A DNA stretch of 64,000 bases from Clostridia bacterium (lineage in GTDB: Bacteria > Bacillota > Clostridia > Christensenellales > Aristaeellaceae), in contig JAGBDE010000020.1 of the NCBI GenBank assembly GCA_017937655.1, positions 1 through 64,000 on the forward strand. Direction: 5' to 3'. A program made the position numbers and the translations under genes. Positions 35,147 through 44,642 of the stretch are shown here, one piece after another (positions within the stretch are counted from its first letter, which is position 1; every line of letters starts with the position of its first letter). Under the pieces are notes generated by a model. That model did no database searches. It saw only the letters and a program-made list of their open reading frames with translations, and was not told where the DNA came from.

Positions 35147-36559
35147 ATGCACTTGGAACACAAACCGATTTTTGTCACCCCTGCCCAGGACGCAGCGCGC
35201 CGCCAGGCCATGGAGGAATTCCGCGCCCTGCCGGACAGGCCCAAAAGCTACTTTATTGTCACCTACGGCTGCCAGATGAACGCCCATGACAGCGAGAAGC
35301 TGGCGGGCATTCTGGATCAGATGGGCATGCAGGAAGTCCCCGACCGCCGGGAGGCCGATTTCGTGCTCTTCAACACCTGCTGCGTCCGGGACAACGCGGA
35401 GCGCCGTGCTTTGGGCAATGTGAACTGGCTCAAGGAGCTCCGGAAGGATAACCCTGCGCTGCTCATCGGCGTATGCGGATGCATGGTGCAGCAGCCGGTT
35501 ATGGCCCAGCGGATGCTGAAGCAGTACCGCTTTGTGGATCTGGCGTTCGGCACCCACAACCTGCACGAGCTGCCCCAGATGCTGCTCAAGCAGGTGAAGG
35601 AAAAACGGCGGGTGGTAGAGGTCAGCAATGAGGAAAACCTGATCTGCGAAAACCTGCCTGTAAAACGCCTCAACGACTGGCATGCCTTCATTACCATCAT
35701 GTACGGCTGCAACAATTTCTGCTCCTACTGCGTGGTGCCCTACGTCCGCGGCCGGGAACGCTCTCGACGTATGGCGGACATCTTGCGTGAAGCCCAGGAG
35801 CTTAAGCAGGCAGGCGTTCAGGAGATCATGCTGCTGGGCCAGAACGTGAACAGCTACGGCAACGGTTCGGACAACGGGGAGACCTTCCCGGAACTGCTCC
35901 GTCAGCTGGACAAGCTGGACGTGCCCCGGCTCCGGTTCATGACCTCCCACCCCAAGGATCTGAGCGACGAACTGATTGAAGTCATGGCCACGGGCAAGCA
36001 TATTACCAACCAGCTGCACCTGCCCGCCCAAAGCGGCAACGACGACATCCTCATGCAGATGAACCGTCGCTATACCCGGGAGGATTATCTGCGCAAGGTG
36101 GAAAAGCTGCGCCGAGCCATTCCGGATATCGGCCTGACCACGGATCTGATCGTCTCCTTCCCCGGGGAGACGGAGGCCCAGTTCCAGGACACCCTTTCTT
36201 TGGTCAGGGAAGTGGGCTACGACTCCGCCTTTACCTTCATTTACTCCCCCCGGGAGGGCACCAAGGCCGCGCAGATGCCCGGCCGCATTCCCGAGGAAGA
36301 AAGTTCCCGCCGCATCGGCCTGCTCATCAAGGAGGTGGAGGCTTCCACCGCCCGGGTGCATGAAGCCATGGTGGGCAAGACGGAAAACGTCCTGGTAGAG
36401 AGCATCTCCAAGCGGGACAATACCCAGGTCTCCGGCAAGGGCACTCGGGGCATTACCATCACGATGGACGGCACGGAAGCCGATATCGGCAAAATCATTC
36501 CCGTGTCCATTACCTCTGCAGCGGTCAACACCCTCAGAGGAGAAAGAATAGAAAGGTGA
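35147..36559 (+). CDS. miaB: tRNA-2-methylthio-N6-dimethylallyladenosine synthase MiaB
   Basis: A 470-residue radical SAM methylthiotransferase that modifies adenosine 37 of tRNAs already isopentenylated by MiaA (encoded 6 kb downstream). It has an N-terminal UPF0004 domain with YGCQMNAHDSE and two further cysteines, the radical SAM motif GCNNFCSYC (near 187) and a C-terminal TRAM domain. The start at ATG 35147 sits close to AAAGGA; a TTG six bases later has better spacing, so the start is uncertain by two codons. Confidence 0.95.
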   Translation: MHLEHKPIFVTPAQDAARRQAMEEFRALPDRPKSYFIVTYGCQMNAHDSEKLAGILDQMGMQEVPDRREADFVLFNTCCVRDNAERRALGNVNWLKELRKDNPALLIGVCGCMVQQPVMAQRMLKQYRFVDLAFGTHNLHELPQMLLKQVKEKRRVVEVSNEENLICENLPVKRLNDWHAFITIMYGCNNFCSYCVVPYVRGRERSRRMADILREAQELKQAGVQEIMLLGQNVNSYGNGSDNGETFPELLRQLDKLDVPRLRFMTSHPKDLSDELIEVMATGKHITNQLHLPAQSGNDDILMQMNRRYTREDYLRKVEKLRRAIPDIGLTTDLIVSFPGETEAQFQDTLSLVREVGYDSAFTFIYSPREGTKAAQMPGRIPEEESSRRIGLLIKEVEASTARVHEAMVGKTENVLVESISKRDNTQVSGKGTRGITITMDGTEADIGKIIPVSITSAAVNTLRGERIER

Positions 36560-36565
36560 TTTATC

Positions 36566-36973
36566 ATGGAAAAAGTTATCAATCAGGCAGAAATTCTGGG
36601 CGAAGCCATTCTGGAAAGCCAGGAATACATTCAGATGCGTTTGACTGAGCAGGCCGTCATGAAGGATGAGGAAGCCACCCGGCTTATCGCCCTGTATGGC
36701 GAAAAGCGGACTGCGGTGGAAAACCTTCTGGCCAACCCCAACATGGATCACGGCGAGCTGGCCAAGGCCGGCGGCGAATTGCAGGAAGTGGAGCAGATGC
36801 TGGACAACAACACCCTGCTCAACAAAATGCGGGAAAGCAACGAAGCCTTCACTGCCATGATGCAGAAGGTGAACGCCATCATCAAGTTTGTGGTCACCGG
36901 CGAGAAGGAAGAGGAACACGACGGCTGCACCGGTTCCTGCTCCACCTGCTCCGGCTGCGGACATCATCACTGA
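36566..36973 (+). CDS. YlbF/YmcA-family regulator with cysteine-rich tail
   Basis: A 135-residue helical protein of the Com_YlbF family, which in Bacillus subtilis joins YmcA and YaaT to direct RNase Y. Helices span about 1-115. The C-terminal tail holds four cysteines and three histidines (GCTGSCSTCSGCGHHH), suited to an Fe-S cluster or zinc; the B. subtilis complex is reported to carry Fe-S clusters. The gene follows miaB by six bases. Confidence 0.88.
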   Translation: MEKVINQAEILGEAILESQEYIQMRLTEQAVMKDEEATRLIALYGEKRTAVENLLANPNMDHGELAKAGGELQEVEQMLDNNTLLNKMRESNEAFTAMMQKVNAIIKFVVTGEKEEEHDGCTGSCSTCSGCGHHH

Positions 36974-37012
36974 TTTAGCAAGGTACGGTAAGTACGAAAG
37001 GATGGGTGAAGG

Positions 37013-39610
37013 GTGGCTGGCATTACCCCCATGATGCAGCAGTACCTCGACATCAAAAAGAAGTACGAGGACTGCATTCTGTTTTTCCGCCTGGGAGACT
37101 TTTACGAGATGTTCTTTGAGGATGCTCAGCTGGTCTCCAAAGAGCTGGAACTGGTGCTGACCGGCAAGGACTGCGGCCTGAGCGAGCGTGCGCCCATGTG
37201 CGGCATTCCCTACCACGCGGCGGAGGGATACATCTCCCGCCTGGTGGAGAAGGACTACAAGGTGGCCATCTGCGAACAGCTGACCGACCCCGCCGCCAGC
37301 AAAGGCCTGGTGGAGCGGGATGTGATCCGCATCATTACCCCCGGCACGGTGGTGGACGCCTCCATGCTGGACGAGAAAAACGCCAACTACGTGCTTTGCG
37401 TGGTGTTCCATGGCAAGGGCGCTTCTTTGGCGTACGCGGACGTTTCCACCGGCGAGTTCGTTGCCCACCACCTGAACGATGCCGCCGCTTCCCTTAGGGA
37501 CGAGCTTCAGCGCATTCTGCCCCGGGAGATCGTGACCAACGACCTGGAAAAGCTGCATCCCATGCTGCCCTATGCGGTATCCACCACCACATTGCCCGAA
37601 TCCGCCTTTGGCAAAAAGGCCGCCGAGGCAGAACTGTTCGACCATTTCAAGGTCATGAACCTGTCCTCCCTCGGCATGGAGGAGAAGGACCGGCGGGCCA
37701 TCGCCGCCGGCGCGCTTCTCTGCTATCTGAACGATACCCAGAAAAACGCCCTGGAGCACATCACCCACGTGGAGGTGTACCTGGGCGAGGAAACCATGTT
37801 CCTGGACCGGCAGACCCGCCGGAACCTGGAATTGACCCAGAGCCTTCGCAGCGGCGACCGGAAGGGTTCCCTGTTGTGGCTTCTGGACAAGACCCACACC
37901 GCCATGGGTGCGCGCCTTTTGCGCACCTGGGTGGAAAACCCTATGACCAGCCTTCCCCGGATCTTGTCCCGCCTGGACGCGGTGGAGGCCCTGAAAGATC
38001 ATTTCATGATTGCCGATGAGCTGGGCAAGCTTTTGGAAAAGGTGGCCGATATGGAGCGGCTGGTCAGCAAGATCAGCTACGGCAGCCTGATGCCCCGGGA
38101 CTGCCTGGCGCTGCTGCGTTCCCTGCGCAGCGTGCAGCCGGTGAAGGAGCTGCTTTCCAGCATGGGCATTCTGCCCCTGCAGGCCTTGGCCCACACCATG
38201 GCCCCCCTGGACAATCTCTGTGAGATCCTGGAAAACGCCATCGACCCGGATGCGCCCATCACCCTGCAGGAGGGCGGATACATCCGCCAGGGCTACAACG
38301 CCCAGCTGGATGAATATCGCGCAGCCTCCACCAGCGGCAAGCAGTGGATCCTGGACATGGAGACCGCCGAGCGCAACGAGACCGGCATCAAGAACCTGCG
38401 CATCCAGTATAACCGGGTGTTCGGCTACTACATCGAGGTCACCAAGAGCAACCTGGATCTGGTGCCCCTGCGCTACCATCGCAAGCAGACTTTGGCCAAC
38501 GCCGAGCGGTACATCACCCCGGAACTGCAGGAGATTGAAAAGAAGATCCTGAACGCCCAGCAGCTGGGCACGGCCCTGGAAACGGAGCTGTTCCACGAGG
38601 TGCGGGAGGCCATTGGCCGGGAGATCGGCGCCATTCAGCAGAACGCCCTGGCCCTCAAGACCGCCGACGCCCTTCTGTCCCTGGCCACCGTAGCCCGGGA
38701 GTACGGCTATGTGAAGCCCCAGCTGAACGAAACCGGCGAGATCCACATCGTGGAGGGACGGCATCCCATCGTGGAGCGTTCCATGACGGACACCCCCTTC
38801 GTGCCAAACGATGTGGTGCTTGATAATGACGAAAACCGGATGCTCATCATCACCGGCCCCAACATGGCCGGTAAGAGCACTTACATGCGGCAGACCGCGC
38901 TCATCGCCCTGATGGCGCACATTGGCAGCTTTGTGCCTGCTACCTCTGCCAATATCAGCCTTTGCGACCGCATTTTTACCCGCATCGGCGCCAGCGACGA
39001 CCTGTCCTCCGGCCAGAGCACCTTCATGGTGGAAATGAGCGAGACCGCCGGCATCCTCCGCAGCGCTACGGAAAAGTCCCTGGTCATTCTGGACGAGATC
39101 GGCCGCGGCACCAGCACCTTTGACGGCCTGGCCATTGCCTGGGCGGTGGTGGAGTACCTGCTGGACAAGAAGAAAGTGGGCGCGCGGACGCTGTTTGCTA
39201 CCCATTACCATGAACTCAGCGAGCTGGAAGGCCGCTTCCCCGGCGTGAAGAATTACTGCATCACCGTCATGGAGCACGGCGAGGACGTGATCTTCCTGCG
39301 CAAGATCATCCCCGGCGGCGCGGACAAGAGCTACGGCGTGCACGTGGCCCGGCTGGCCGGCATCCCTGCGCCGGTGGTGGCCCGGGCCCACGAGATCCAG
39401 GCCCGCCTGGAAGTGAGCGACATCAACCAGGAAAGCATCTCCCAGAACATTCTGGAAAAGAAAAAGAAGGAAGCCCGCCAGACGGACATGTTCCATCTGC
39501 CCCAGGACGACCTGATCGACGAGCTGAAAGCGCTGGACGTTCTGTCGGTCACGCCCATGGACGCGCTGAACATCCTGTTCCGCCTCCGGGAAAAAGCACG
39601 GAGACTCTAA
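37013..39610 (+). CDS. mutS: DNA mismatch repair protein MutS
   Basis: An 865-residue mismatch-recognition ATPase. The Phe-x-Glu mismatch-reading motif occurs as GDFYEMF near residue 29, Walker A as GPNMAGKST (near 615) and the signature DEIGRGTSTFDG (near 693). The GTG start at 37013 has AAAGGA ten bases upstream. mutL follows after nine bases. Confidence 0.97.
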   Translation: MAGITPMMQQYLDIKKKYEDCILFFRLGDFYEMFFEDAQLVSKELELVLTGKDCGLSERAPMCGIPYHAAEGYISRLVEKDYKVAICEQLTDPAASKGLVERDVIRIITPGTVVDASMLDEKNANYVLCVVFHGKGASLAYADVSTGEFVAHHLNDAAASLRDELQRILPREIVTNDLEKLHPMLPYAVSTTTLPESAFGKKAAEAELFDHFKVMNLSSLGMEEKDRRAIAAGALLCYLNDTQKNALEHITHVEVYLGEETMFLDRQTRRNLELTQSLRSGDRKGSLLWLLDKTHTAMGARLLRTWVENPMTSLPRILSRLDAVEALKDHFMIADELGKLLEKVADMERLVSKISYGSLMPRDCLALLRSLRSVQPVKELLSSMGILPLQALAHTMAPLDNLCEILENAIDPDAPITLQEGGYIRQGYNAQLDEYRAASTSGKQWILDMETAERNETGIKNLRIQYNRVFGYYIEVTKSNLDLVPLRYHRKQTLANAERYITPELQEIEKKILNAQQLGTALETELFHEVREAIGREIGAIQQNALALKTADALLSLATVAREYGYVKPQLNETGEIHIVEGRHPIVERSMTDTPFVPNDVVLDNDENRMLIITGPNMAGKSTYMRQTALIALMAHIGSFVPATSANISLCDRIFTRIGASDDLSSGQSTFMVEMSETAGILRSATEKSLVILDEIGRGTSTFDGLAIAWAVVEYLLDKKKVGARTLFATHYHELSELEGRFPGVKNYCITVMEHGEDVIFLRKIIPGGADKSYGVHVARLAGIPAPVVARAHEIQARLEVSDINQESISQNILEKKKKEARQTDMFHLPQDDLIDELKALDVLSVTPMDALNILFRLREKARRL

Positions 39611-39619
39611 GGAGGCACT

Positions 39620-41704
39620 ATGGCTGAAATACGCAAACTGTCCTCGGATATCATCGGCAAGATCGCCGCGGGCGAGGTGGTGGAACGCCCCGCATCCGTG
39701 GTGAAGGAGCTGGTGGAAAACGCCATCGACGCTGGCTCCACCAGCGTGACGGTGGAGCTGAAGGGCGGCGGAATTGAATACATCCGCATTTCCGATAACG
39801 GCAAGGGCATCCCCTCGGGGCAGATCCGCCTTGCCTTTGAGCGGCATGCCACCAGCAAGCTGCAAACGGAAGAGCAGCTTTACGATATCCGCACCCTGGG
39901 CTTCCGGGGCGAGGCGCTGGCTTCCGTTGCCGCGGTGGCCAAGGTCACCTGCACCACCCGCACCAAGGACGAGGATTTTGGCGTCCGGTGCAAGGTGGAG
40001 GGCGGCGAGTTTTCCGATATCCGTGAAGCAGCGTCCCCGGTGGGCACCACCTTCATTGTGGAGGATCTGTTCTTTAACACCCCCGTGCGCCGCAAGTTCC
40101 TCAAAAAGCCCGCCACCGAGGCCGGCCTTGTGGCGGATTACATGCTGCGGCTCATCCTGTCCCACCCGGAAATCTCCTTCCGGTTTGTGAGCCAGGGCAA
40201 GACCGTCTACCACAGCCTGGGCGACGGCAAGCTGGACTCCGCACTGTTCTGCCTTTACGGCAAGGACGCTTTCCGGCAGATGATCCCCGTCCGGGGCAAC
40301 GAAAGCGGCGTGCTGCTTTCCGGCTACGTGGGCGTGGGGGAATTGTCCCGGGGCAACCGGGCCCAGCAGTCCTTTTTCATCAACGGCCGATATTTCCGCA
40401 GCGGCATCCTGAGCCGCGCCCTGGAGGCCGGCTGCGAGGGCCGGGTGATGATCGGCAAATTCCCCATGTGCGCCCTGTTTTTGGAGATGCCCTACCAGCA
40501 AGTGGACGTGAACGTGCACCCCAATAAGCTGGAAGTCCGCTTCCAGAACGAGCTGGCGGTGGCGGAAGCCATCAAGAACCTGGTGCATGACAGCCTGCAC
40601 CGGGAAACCCTGGGCGACAAATTGCAGGCGGAAGCAAAACCTGCGGACGACGCAAAGCCTGCCGCCTTCACGGTGGTTTCCCTGAATCCTGATGAACCCG
40701 CCGAGGCGCCTCAGCCCAAGCCCGCCCACACTTTTACCGTACTCAACCCGGAAGCCGCGGTGGATACTCCGCCTCCGGTCAGCTTCCGGCCCTATCAGGA
40801 GCCGGTCAGAACCAGCTATTCCGGCAGCCTGAAATCGTCCCACGCGCCGGATAAGGTGCAGCGGGCCGTGCTGGGAATGGGGGAGAAGCGGGAGCCTTCC
40901 TCTGCGGGGGACTACACGCCCCTGATGAAACAGCCTGCTCCCAGGCCCGTTCCCGCGCCCGCCGTGCCGCCTGCGCCCGAGGAACCTCCCGTGCTGGAAG
41001 AGCCGCCTGTTCCGCCCATGCCTCCGGTACCGGCTCAGCCCCCTGTGCCGGAACCTCCGGCCGTACCCGCGCCGCCTCAGCCTGTGCAGGAAATCAGCCA
41101 GATGGCCTTCTTGCCGGAGGAAAAGCCCGGCGACAACCTTCGGCTTCTGGGCATCGCCTTTGACACCTACTGGATTTTCGAGGCGGGGGAAAGGCTGCTG
41201 TTTGTTGACCAGCACGCTGCCCACGAGCGCATCCTCTACGACCGCATGCTGAAAATGCTGGACGGCGACCAGATCTCCCAGCAGCTTTTGTCGCCCCGGC
41301 TGGTGCAGCTTTCTCCCGGCGAAGTGGCTTTGGTGGAGGAACTTTCCCAGTTCCTTGCCGATTCCGGCTTCTCCGTGGAGGTGTTTGACGAGCGCAGCGT
41401 GGCCGTCCATGCCATTCCCACCCTGTTTGGCGTGAACGAGGATCCCCAGGCCCTGTTCCTGGAAACCCTGGACCAATGGCAGCTGAACCGGGGCGCGGCC
41501 TCCCAGGACAAGATGCGCAAGCAGGTGGCCCAAATGGCCTGCAAGCACGCCATCAAGGGCGGCGACAAGCTCAACGAGGAACAGATCCGCCTGTTTTTGC
41601 AGGGCATGCTGGAAAGCGACTCCCTGCCCACCTGCCCCCACGGGCGGCCCATCGTGACGGAAATGACCAAGTATCAGCTGGAAAAGCGCTTCAAGCGCGC
41701 CTGA
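39620..41704 (+). CDS. mutL: DNA mismatch repair protein MutL (endonuclease type)
   Basis: A 694-residue GHKL ATPase with ENAIDAGS, DNGKGI and LGFRGEAL in the N-terminal domain (1-335), a long Pro-rich linker (about 345-490) and a C-terminal dimerisation/endonuclease domain. The nuclease motif reads DQHAAHERILYD, with Asp at the final position where Glu is usual; the further motifs ACKHAI and CPHGRP are present, so strand nicking is likely. AAGGAGG precedes the ATG. Confidence 0.96.
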   Translation: MAEIRKLSSDIIGKIAAGEVVERPASVVKELVENAIDAGSTSVTVELKGGGIEYIRISDNGKGIPSGQIRLAFERHATSKLQTEEQLYDIRTLGFRGEALASVAAVAKVTCTTRTKDEDFGVRCKVEGGEFSDIREAASPVGTTFIVEDLFFNTPVRRKFLKKPATEAGLVADYMLRLILSHPEISFRFVSQGKTVYHSLGDGKLDSALFCLYGKDAFRQMIPVRGNESGVLLSGYVGVGELSRGNRAQQSFFINGRYFRSGILSRALEAGCEGRVMIGKFPMCALFLEMPYQQVDVNVHPNKLEVRFQNELAVAEAIKNLVHDSLHRETLGDKLQAEAKPADDAKPAAFTVVSLNPDEPAEAPQPKPAHTFTVLNPEAAVDTPPPVSFRPYQEPVRTSYSGSLKSSHAPDKVQRAVLGMGEKREPSSAGDYTPLMKQPAPRPVPAPAVPPAPEEPPVLEEPPVPPMPPVPAQPPVPEPPAVPAPPQPVQEISQMAFLPEEKPGDNLRLLGIAFDTYWIFEAGERLLFVDQHAAHERILYDRMLKMLDGDQISQQLLSPRLVQLSPGEVALVEELSQFLADSGFSVEVFDERSVAVHAIPTLFGVNEDPQALFLETLDQWQLNRGAASQDKMRKQVAQMACKHAIKGGDKLNEEQIRLFLQGMLESDSLPTCPHGRPIVTEMTKYQLEKRFKRA

Positions 41705-41717
41705 CGGAAGGAAAAGC

Positions 41718-42638
41718 ATGAAACCAAAAGTGATCGCCGTGACCGGCTGCACCGCTTCCGGCAAGAGTTCCCTTGCCATGGAGCTGGCGGGCCGGTTCGG
41801 CTGCGAAATTGTCTGCATGGACAGCATGCAGGTGTACATCGGCATGGATATCGGTACTGCCAAGCCCACCCCGGCGGACCGGAAGCAGGTTCCCCACCAT
41901 ATGCTGGATGTTGTACCGCCGGAGGAGCCTTACGCCGTGGCCGACTATGTCCAGGGCGCGGAGGCAGCCTTCGCGGACATCTGGCAGCGGGGGAAGATTC
42001 CCATGCTGGTGGGCGGCACCGGCCTGTATCTGAAAAGCCTGCTTCACGGCATGACCCTGGGCGTGGAAAAGAGCGACCCCGCCATTCGTGCCCGGCTGGA
42101 GGCTGTGTCCGCGCTGCCCAATGGGCGGGAACAACTGCATCTCTGGCTCAAGGAGGTAGACCCTGTATCTGCCGCCAAACTCCACCAAAACGACCTTCGG
42201 CGGGTGATCCGGGCGCTGGAAGTGTACGAGCTTACCGGCACGCCCCTCAGCCAGCAGAAGCGGGTGGAGCCGGAGCGGCCCTATGACATCCTGCCCCTGC
42301 AGCTGGACATGCCAAGGGAAAAGCTGCAGAAGCGCATCGCGCTCCGGGTGGATCAGATGCTGGCCGCCGGCCTCCGGGACGAGGTGGCCGGTTTGCTCAG
42401 CCATTGCCCGGCGGACGCCCAGTCCATGCAGGCCATCGGATACAAGGAAATGATCCCCGTGGTGAAAAACCAGCTGCCGCTGGATGTGGCCCGGGAACAA
42501 ATTATTCTGAATACAAAGCATTACGCCAAGCGGCAGGAGACCTGGTTCAAGGGCGAGGAGCTGCTTCGGCGCATCGATGCGGAAAATGAGCCCCTGAAGG
42601 CTGCAAACGAGATGATTGCAGCGTTTCTTGACGCATAA
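41718..42638 (+). CDS. miaA: tRNA dimethylallyltransferase MiaA
   Basis: A 306-residue enzyme that adds an isopentenyl group to adenosine 37 of tRNAs reading U-starting codons, the first step before MiaB. It shows the P-loop GCTASGKSS, the MDSMQVYIGMDIGTAKP substrate loop and VGGTGLYLKSL. It lies 13 bp after mutL, the usual Firmicute order. Confidence 0.97.
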   Translation: MKPKVIAVTGCTASGKSSLAMELAGRFGCEIVCMDSMQVYIGMDIGTAKPTPADRKQVPHHMLDVVPPEEPYAVADYVQGAEAAFADIWQRGKIPMLVGGTGLYLKSLLHGMTLGVEKSDPAIRARLEAVSALPNGREQLHLWLKEVDPVSAAKLHQNDLRRVIRALEVYELTGTPLSQQKRVEPERPYDILPLQLDMPREKLQKRIALRVDQMLAAGLRDEVAGLLSHCPADAQSMQAIGYKEMIPVVKNQLPLDVAREQIILNTKHYAKRQETWFKGEELLRRIDAENEPLKAANEMIAAFLDA

Positions 42639-42652
42639 GAGGAGATGTGAAG

Positions 42653-43891
42653 ATGATCGCCCGTGATTTTGTTACCGAAGTGGAGAAAAAGTGCGCTCCT
42701 GCCTTTGAGCGTATTGATCAGATGGATCTTTTGAACACCGCCAAGGTGCTGGACGCCATGCAGAAGCTGGGCGTTGCCGCCCGCCATTTTGCGCCGTCCA
42801 CCGGCTACGGCTACGACGACGTGGGCCGCGACACCCTGGAAGCCCTTTACGCCGAGGTGTTTGGCGCAGAGACAGCCATCGTCCGCCCGCAGATCACCTC
42901 CGGCACCCACGCCCTGAGCCTGTGCCTATTCGGCATGCTCCGCCCGGGGGACGAGCTGATGTACGCTTCCGGCGGCCCCTACGATACCCTGGAGGAGGTC
43001 ATCGGCCTCCGGGGCAATCCGGAAGGCTCCCTGAAGGAGATGGGCGTTACTTACGCTCAGGTGGAAATGACCCATGACGGTCGGCTGGATATCGAGGCCA
43101 TCCGTCGCGCCATGAAGCCCAATACCCGCCTGGTGGCGGTGCAGCGCAGCCGGGGCTATTCCTCCCGCCCCAGCCTGATGCCGGAGGACATCGCTCCCCT
43201 GGCGGACATGCTCCACAACGAGTTCCCCGGCGCATACCTGATGGTGGACAACTGCTACGGCGAGTTTGTCTGCGACAAGGAGCCCACCCAGTACGGCGCG
43301 GATCTTTGCGTGGGCAGTCTCATCAAGAACCCCGGCGGCGGCCTGGCTCCCACCGGCGGATACATCGTGGGCCGGGAAAAGCTGATCGAGCGCATCAGCT
43401 TCAAGTTGACTGCCCCCGGAATCGGCCGGGAGGTGGGCAGCTACGCGGGCAGCTATCAGCCCTTCTATCAGGGCCTGTTCTTGGCACCCCACGTGGTGGC
43501 CCAGGCCGTGCGCACCTCCGTGCTGGCCAGCGCCATCTTCACGGAGCTGGGCATGAATACCACCCCTGCCTGGGATGCCCCCCGCACGGACATCATCCAG
43601 GCCCTGGAATGCGGCACTCCGGAACGGCTCATCGCATTCTGCCAGGGCATTCAGTCCGCATCGCCCATTGACAGCATGGCGCTGCCCGAACCCTGGGACA
43701 TGCCCGGCTACGAAAACCCCGTCATCATGGCGGCCGGCACCTTCGTGGGCGGCGCGTCCATCGAGCTGAGCGCAGATGGCCCCATCCGCGCCCCGTTCTA
43801 CGCCTTCCTGCAGGGCGGATTGACCTACAGCCACGGCAAGCTGGCCTTGATCCGCACCCTGGAATACATGCAGAAAAAAGGCTGCCTCTGA
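42653..43891 (+). CDS. Methionine gamma-lyase-family PLP enzyme (YnbB-like)
   Basis: A 412-residue PLP-dependent enzyme of the family once annotated as aluminium resistance protein. It has QITSGTHALSLCLFG, LMVDNCYGEF and the PLP lysine in SLIKNPGGGLAPTGGY (near 226). The reaction is probably a C-S or C-C lyase on an amino acid, by family. ATG 42653 has AGAGGAG eight bases upstream. It is cotranscribed with miaA (14-bp gap). Confidence 0.9.
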   Translation: MIARDFVTEVEKKCAPAFERIDQMDLLNTAKVLDAMQKLGVAARHFAPSTGYGYDDVGRDTLEALYAEVFGAETAIVRPQITSGTHALSLCLFGMLRPGDELMYASGGPYDTLEEVIGLRGNPEGSLKEMGVTYAQVEMTHDGRLDIEAIRRAMKPNTRLVAVQRSRGYSSRPSLMPEDIAPLADMLHNEFPGAYLMVDNCYGEFVCDKEPTQYGADLCVGSLIKNPGGGLAPTGGYIVGREKLIERISFKLTAPGIGREVGSYAGSYQPFYQGLFLAPHVVAQAVRTSVLASAIFTELGMNTTPAWDAPRTDIIQALECGTPERLIAFCQGIQSASPIDSMALPEPWDMPGYENPVIMAAGTFVGGASIELSADGPIRAPFYAFLQGGLTYSHGKLALIRTLEYMQKKGCL

Positions 43892-43905
43892 TTTTTCCTG
43901 TTCTT

Positions 43906-43951
43906 CCCCTCCTGTTTGGCACATAGGATGCCATCGGGAGGGGATTTTTTT
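43906..43951 (+). terminator. Terminator whose 3' arm is the next gene's ribosome site
   Basis: CCCCTCC (43906-43912) and TGGCA (43917-43921) pair with TGCCA (43929-43933) and GGAGGGG (43937-43943), followed by ATTTTTTTG. The GGAGGGG arm is also the ribosome site of spoIVFA, and its TTG start begins in the T-run. Read-through RNA would hide this ribosome site. Confidence 0.82.
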
Positions 43952-44642
43952 GAGCGACAAAACCACCGTCAAACTGATGCAGATAGAGGAAAAGCGGCGT
44001 ATCGCCCAGCCGGAGGAAAAAAGTACCGCCCAATGGATCGATTATTCCGGCAAAAAACGGGGCGATTATTTTCAGCCGGATCGGCTGCTGAAAAACCTGG
44101 CGGTTTCCTGCGGCCTGATGCTGGTGATTCTGGCGGTGCGCACAGCCGCCCAGCCGGACAGTCAGAGCGTGTTTGGCGCGCTGGAAACGGGCATGAACAT
44201 GAAATGGGACGAGAGCGTTGGAAAGCTGAGCTTTGTGAACGCGCTGATGCCGGAGGAGATCCGCCAGGTGTGGAATGAGGCCGAGCCGGCGATTGTGCTT
44301 GCGCCTGTCCAGGGCGACGTGGTGCATGCCTGGTCGGAAAGCGAGCCCTATATGGAGATTTCTGCCGATCTGCGGGACGTGCGGGCGGTGGCCGACGGCG
44401 AGATCATGTCCATCGCTCACGGCATGGAGGAGGAGCGGATTGTGCGGGTGCGCCACTTGGACGGCACCGAAGCCCTCTACGGAAACCTGCAGGAATGCTA
44501 TCACGATGTGGGCGATTCGGTTTTCGCCGGGGATCCCTTTGCCCTGCTGATGGACGGAAAGCCGCTTGCCTTTGAATACCGGCGGGACGGCAGATCGGTG
44601 GAGCTGAAAAACGGCTTTCAGCCAGCGGAGCCCCTGCCGTGA
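43950..44642 (+). CDS. spoIVFA: SpoIVFA-like membrane protein with M23-type domain
   Basis: A 230-residue single-pass protein: a cytoplasmic basic N-terminus, a helix near 50-70 (LAVSCGLMLVILAV) and an outer LytM/M23-like domain (about 110-225, with VADGEIMSIAHG). The zinc ligands of active M23 peptidases are not evident. In sporulators SpoIVFA holds the SpoIVFB protease inactive until the mother cell is signalled. TTG start; the ribosome site lies in a terminator stem. It overlaps the protease gene by four bases. Confidence 0.82.
   Translation: MSDKTTVKLMQIEEKRRIAQPEEKSTAQWIDYSGKKRGDYFQPDRLLKNLAVSCGLMLVILAVRTAAQPDSQSVFGALETGMNMKWDESVGKLSFVNALMPEEIRQVWNEAEPAIVLAPVQGDVVHAWSESEPYMEISADLRDVRAVADGEIMSIAHGMEEERIVRVRHLDGTEALYGNLQECYHDVGDSVFAGDPFALLMDGKPLAFEYRRDGRSVELKNGFQPAEPLP

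Noticed and set aside
35021..41869. A 2282-codon open frame on the minus strand
   Set aside because: It is antisense to rng, miaB, ylbF, mutS and mutL, all with clear motifs. High GC third positions make long antisense frames. No ribosome site, and a Gly/His/Gln-rich composition typical of shadows.
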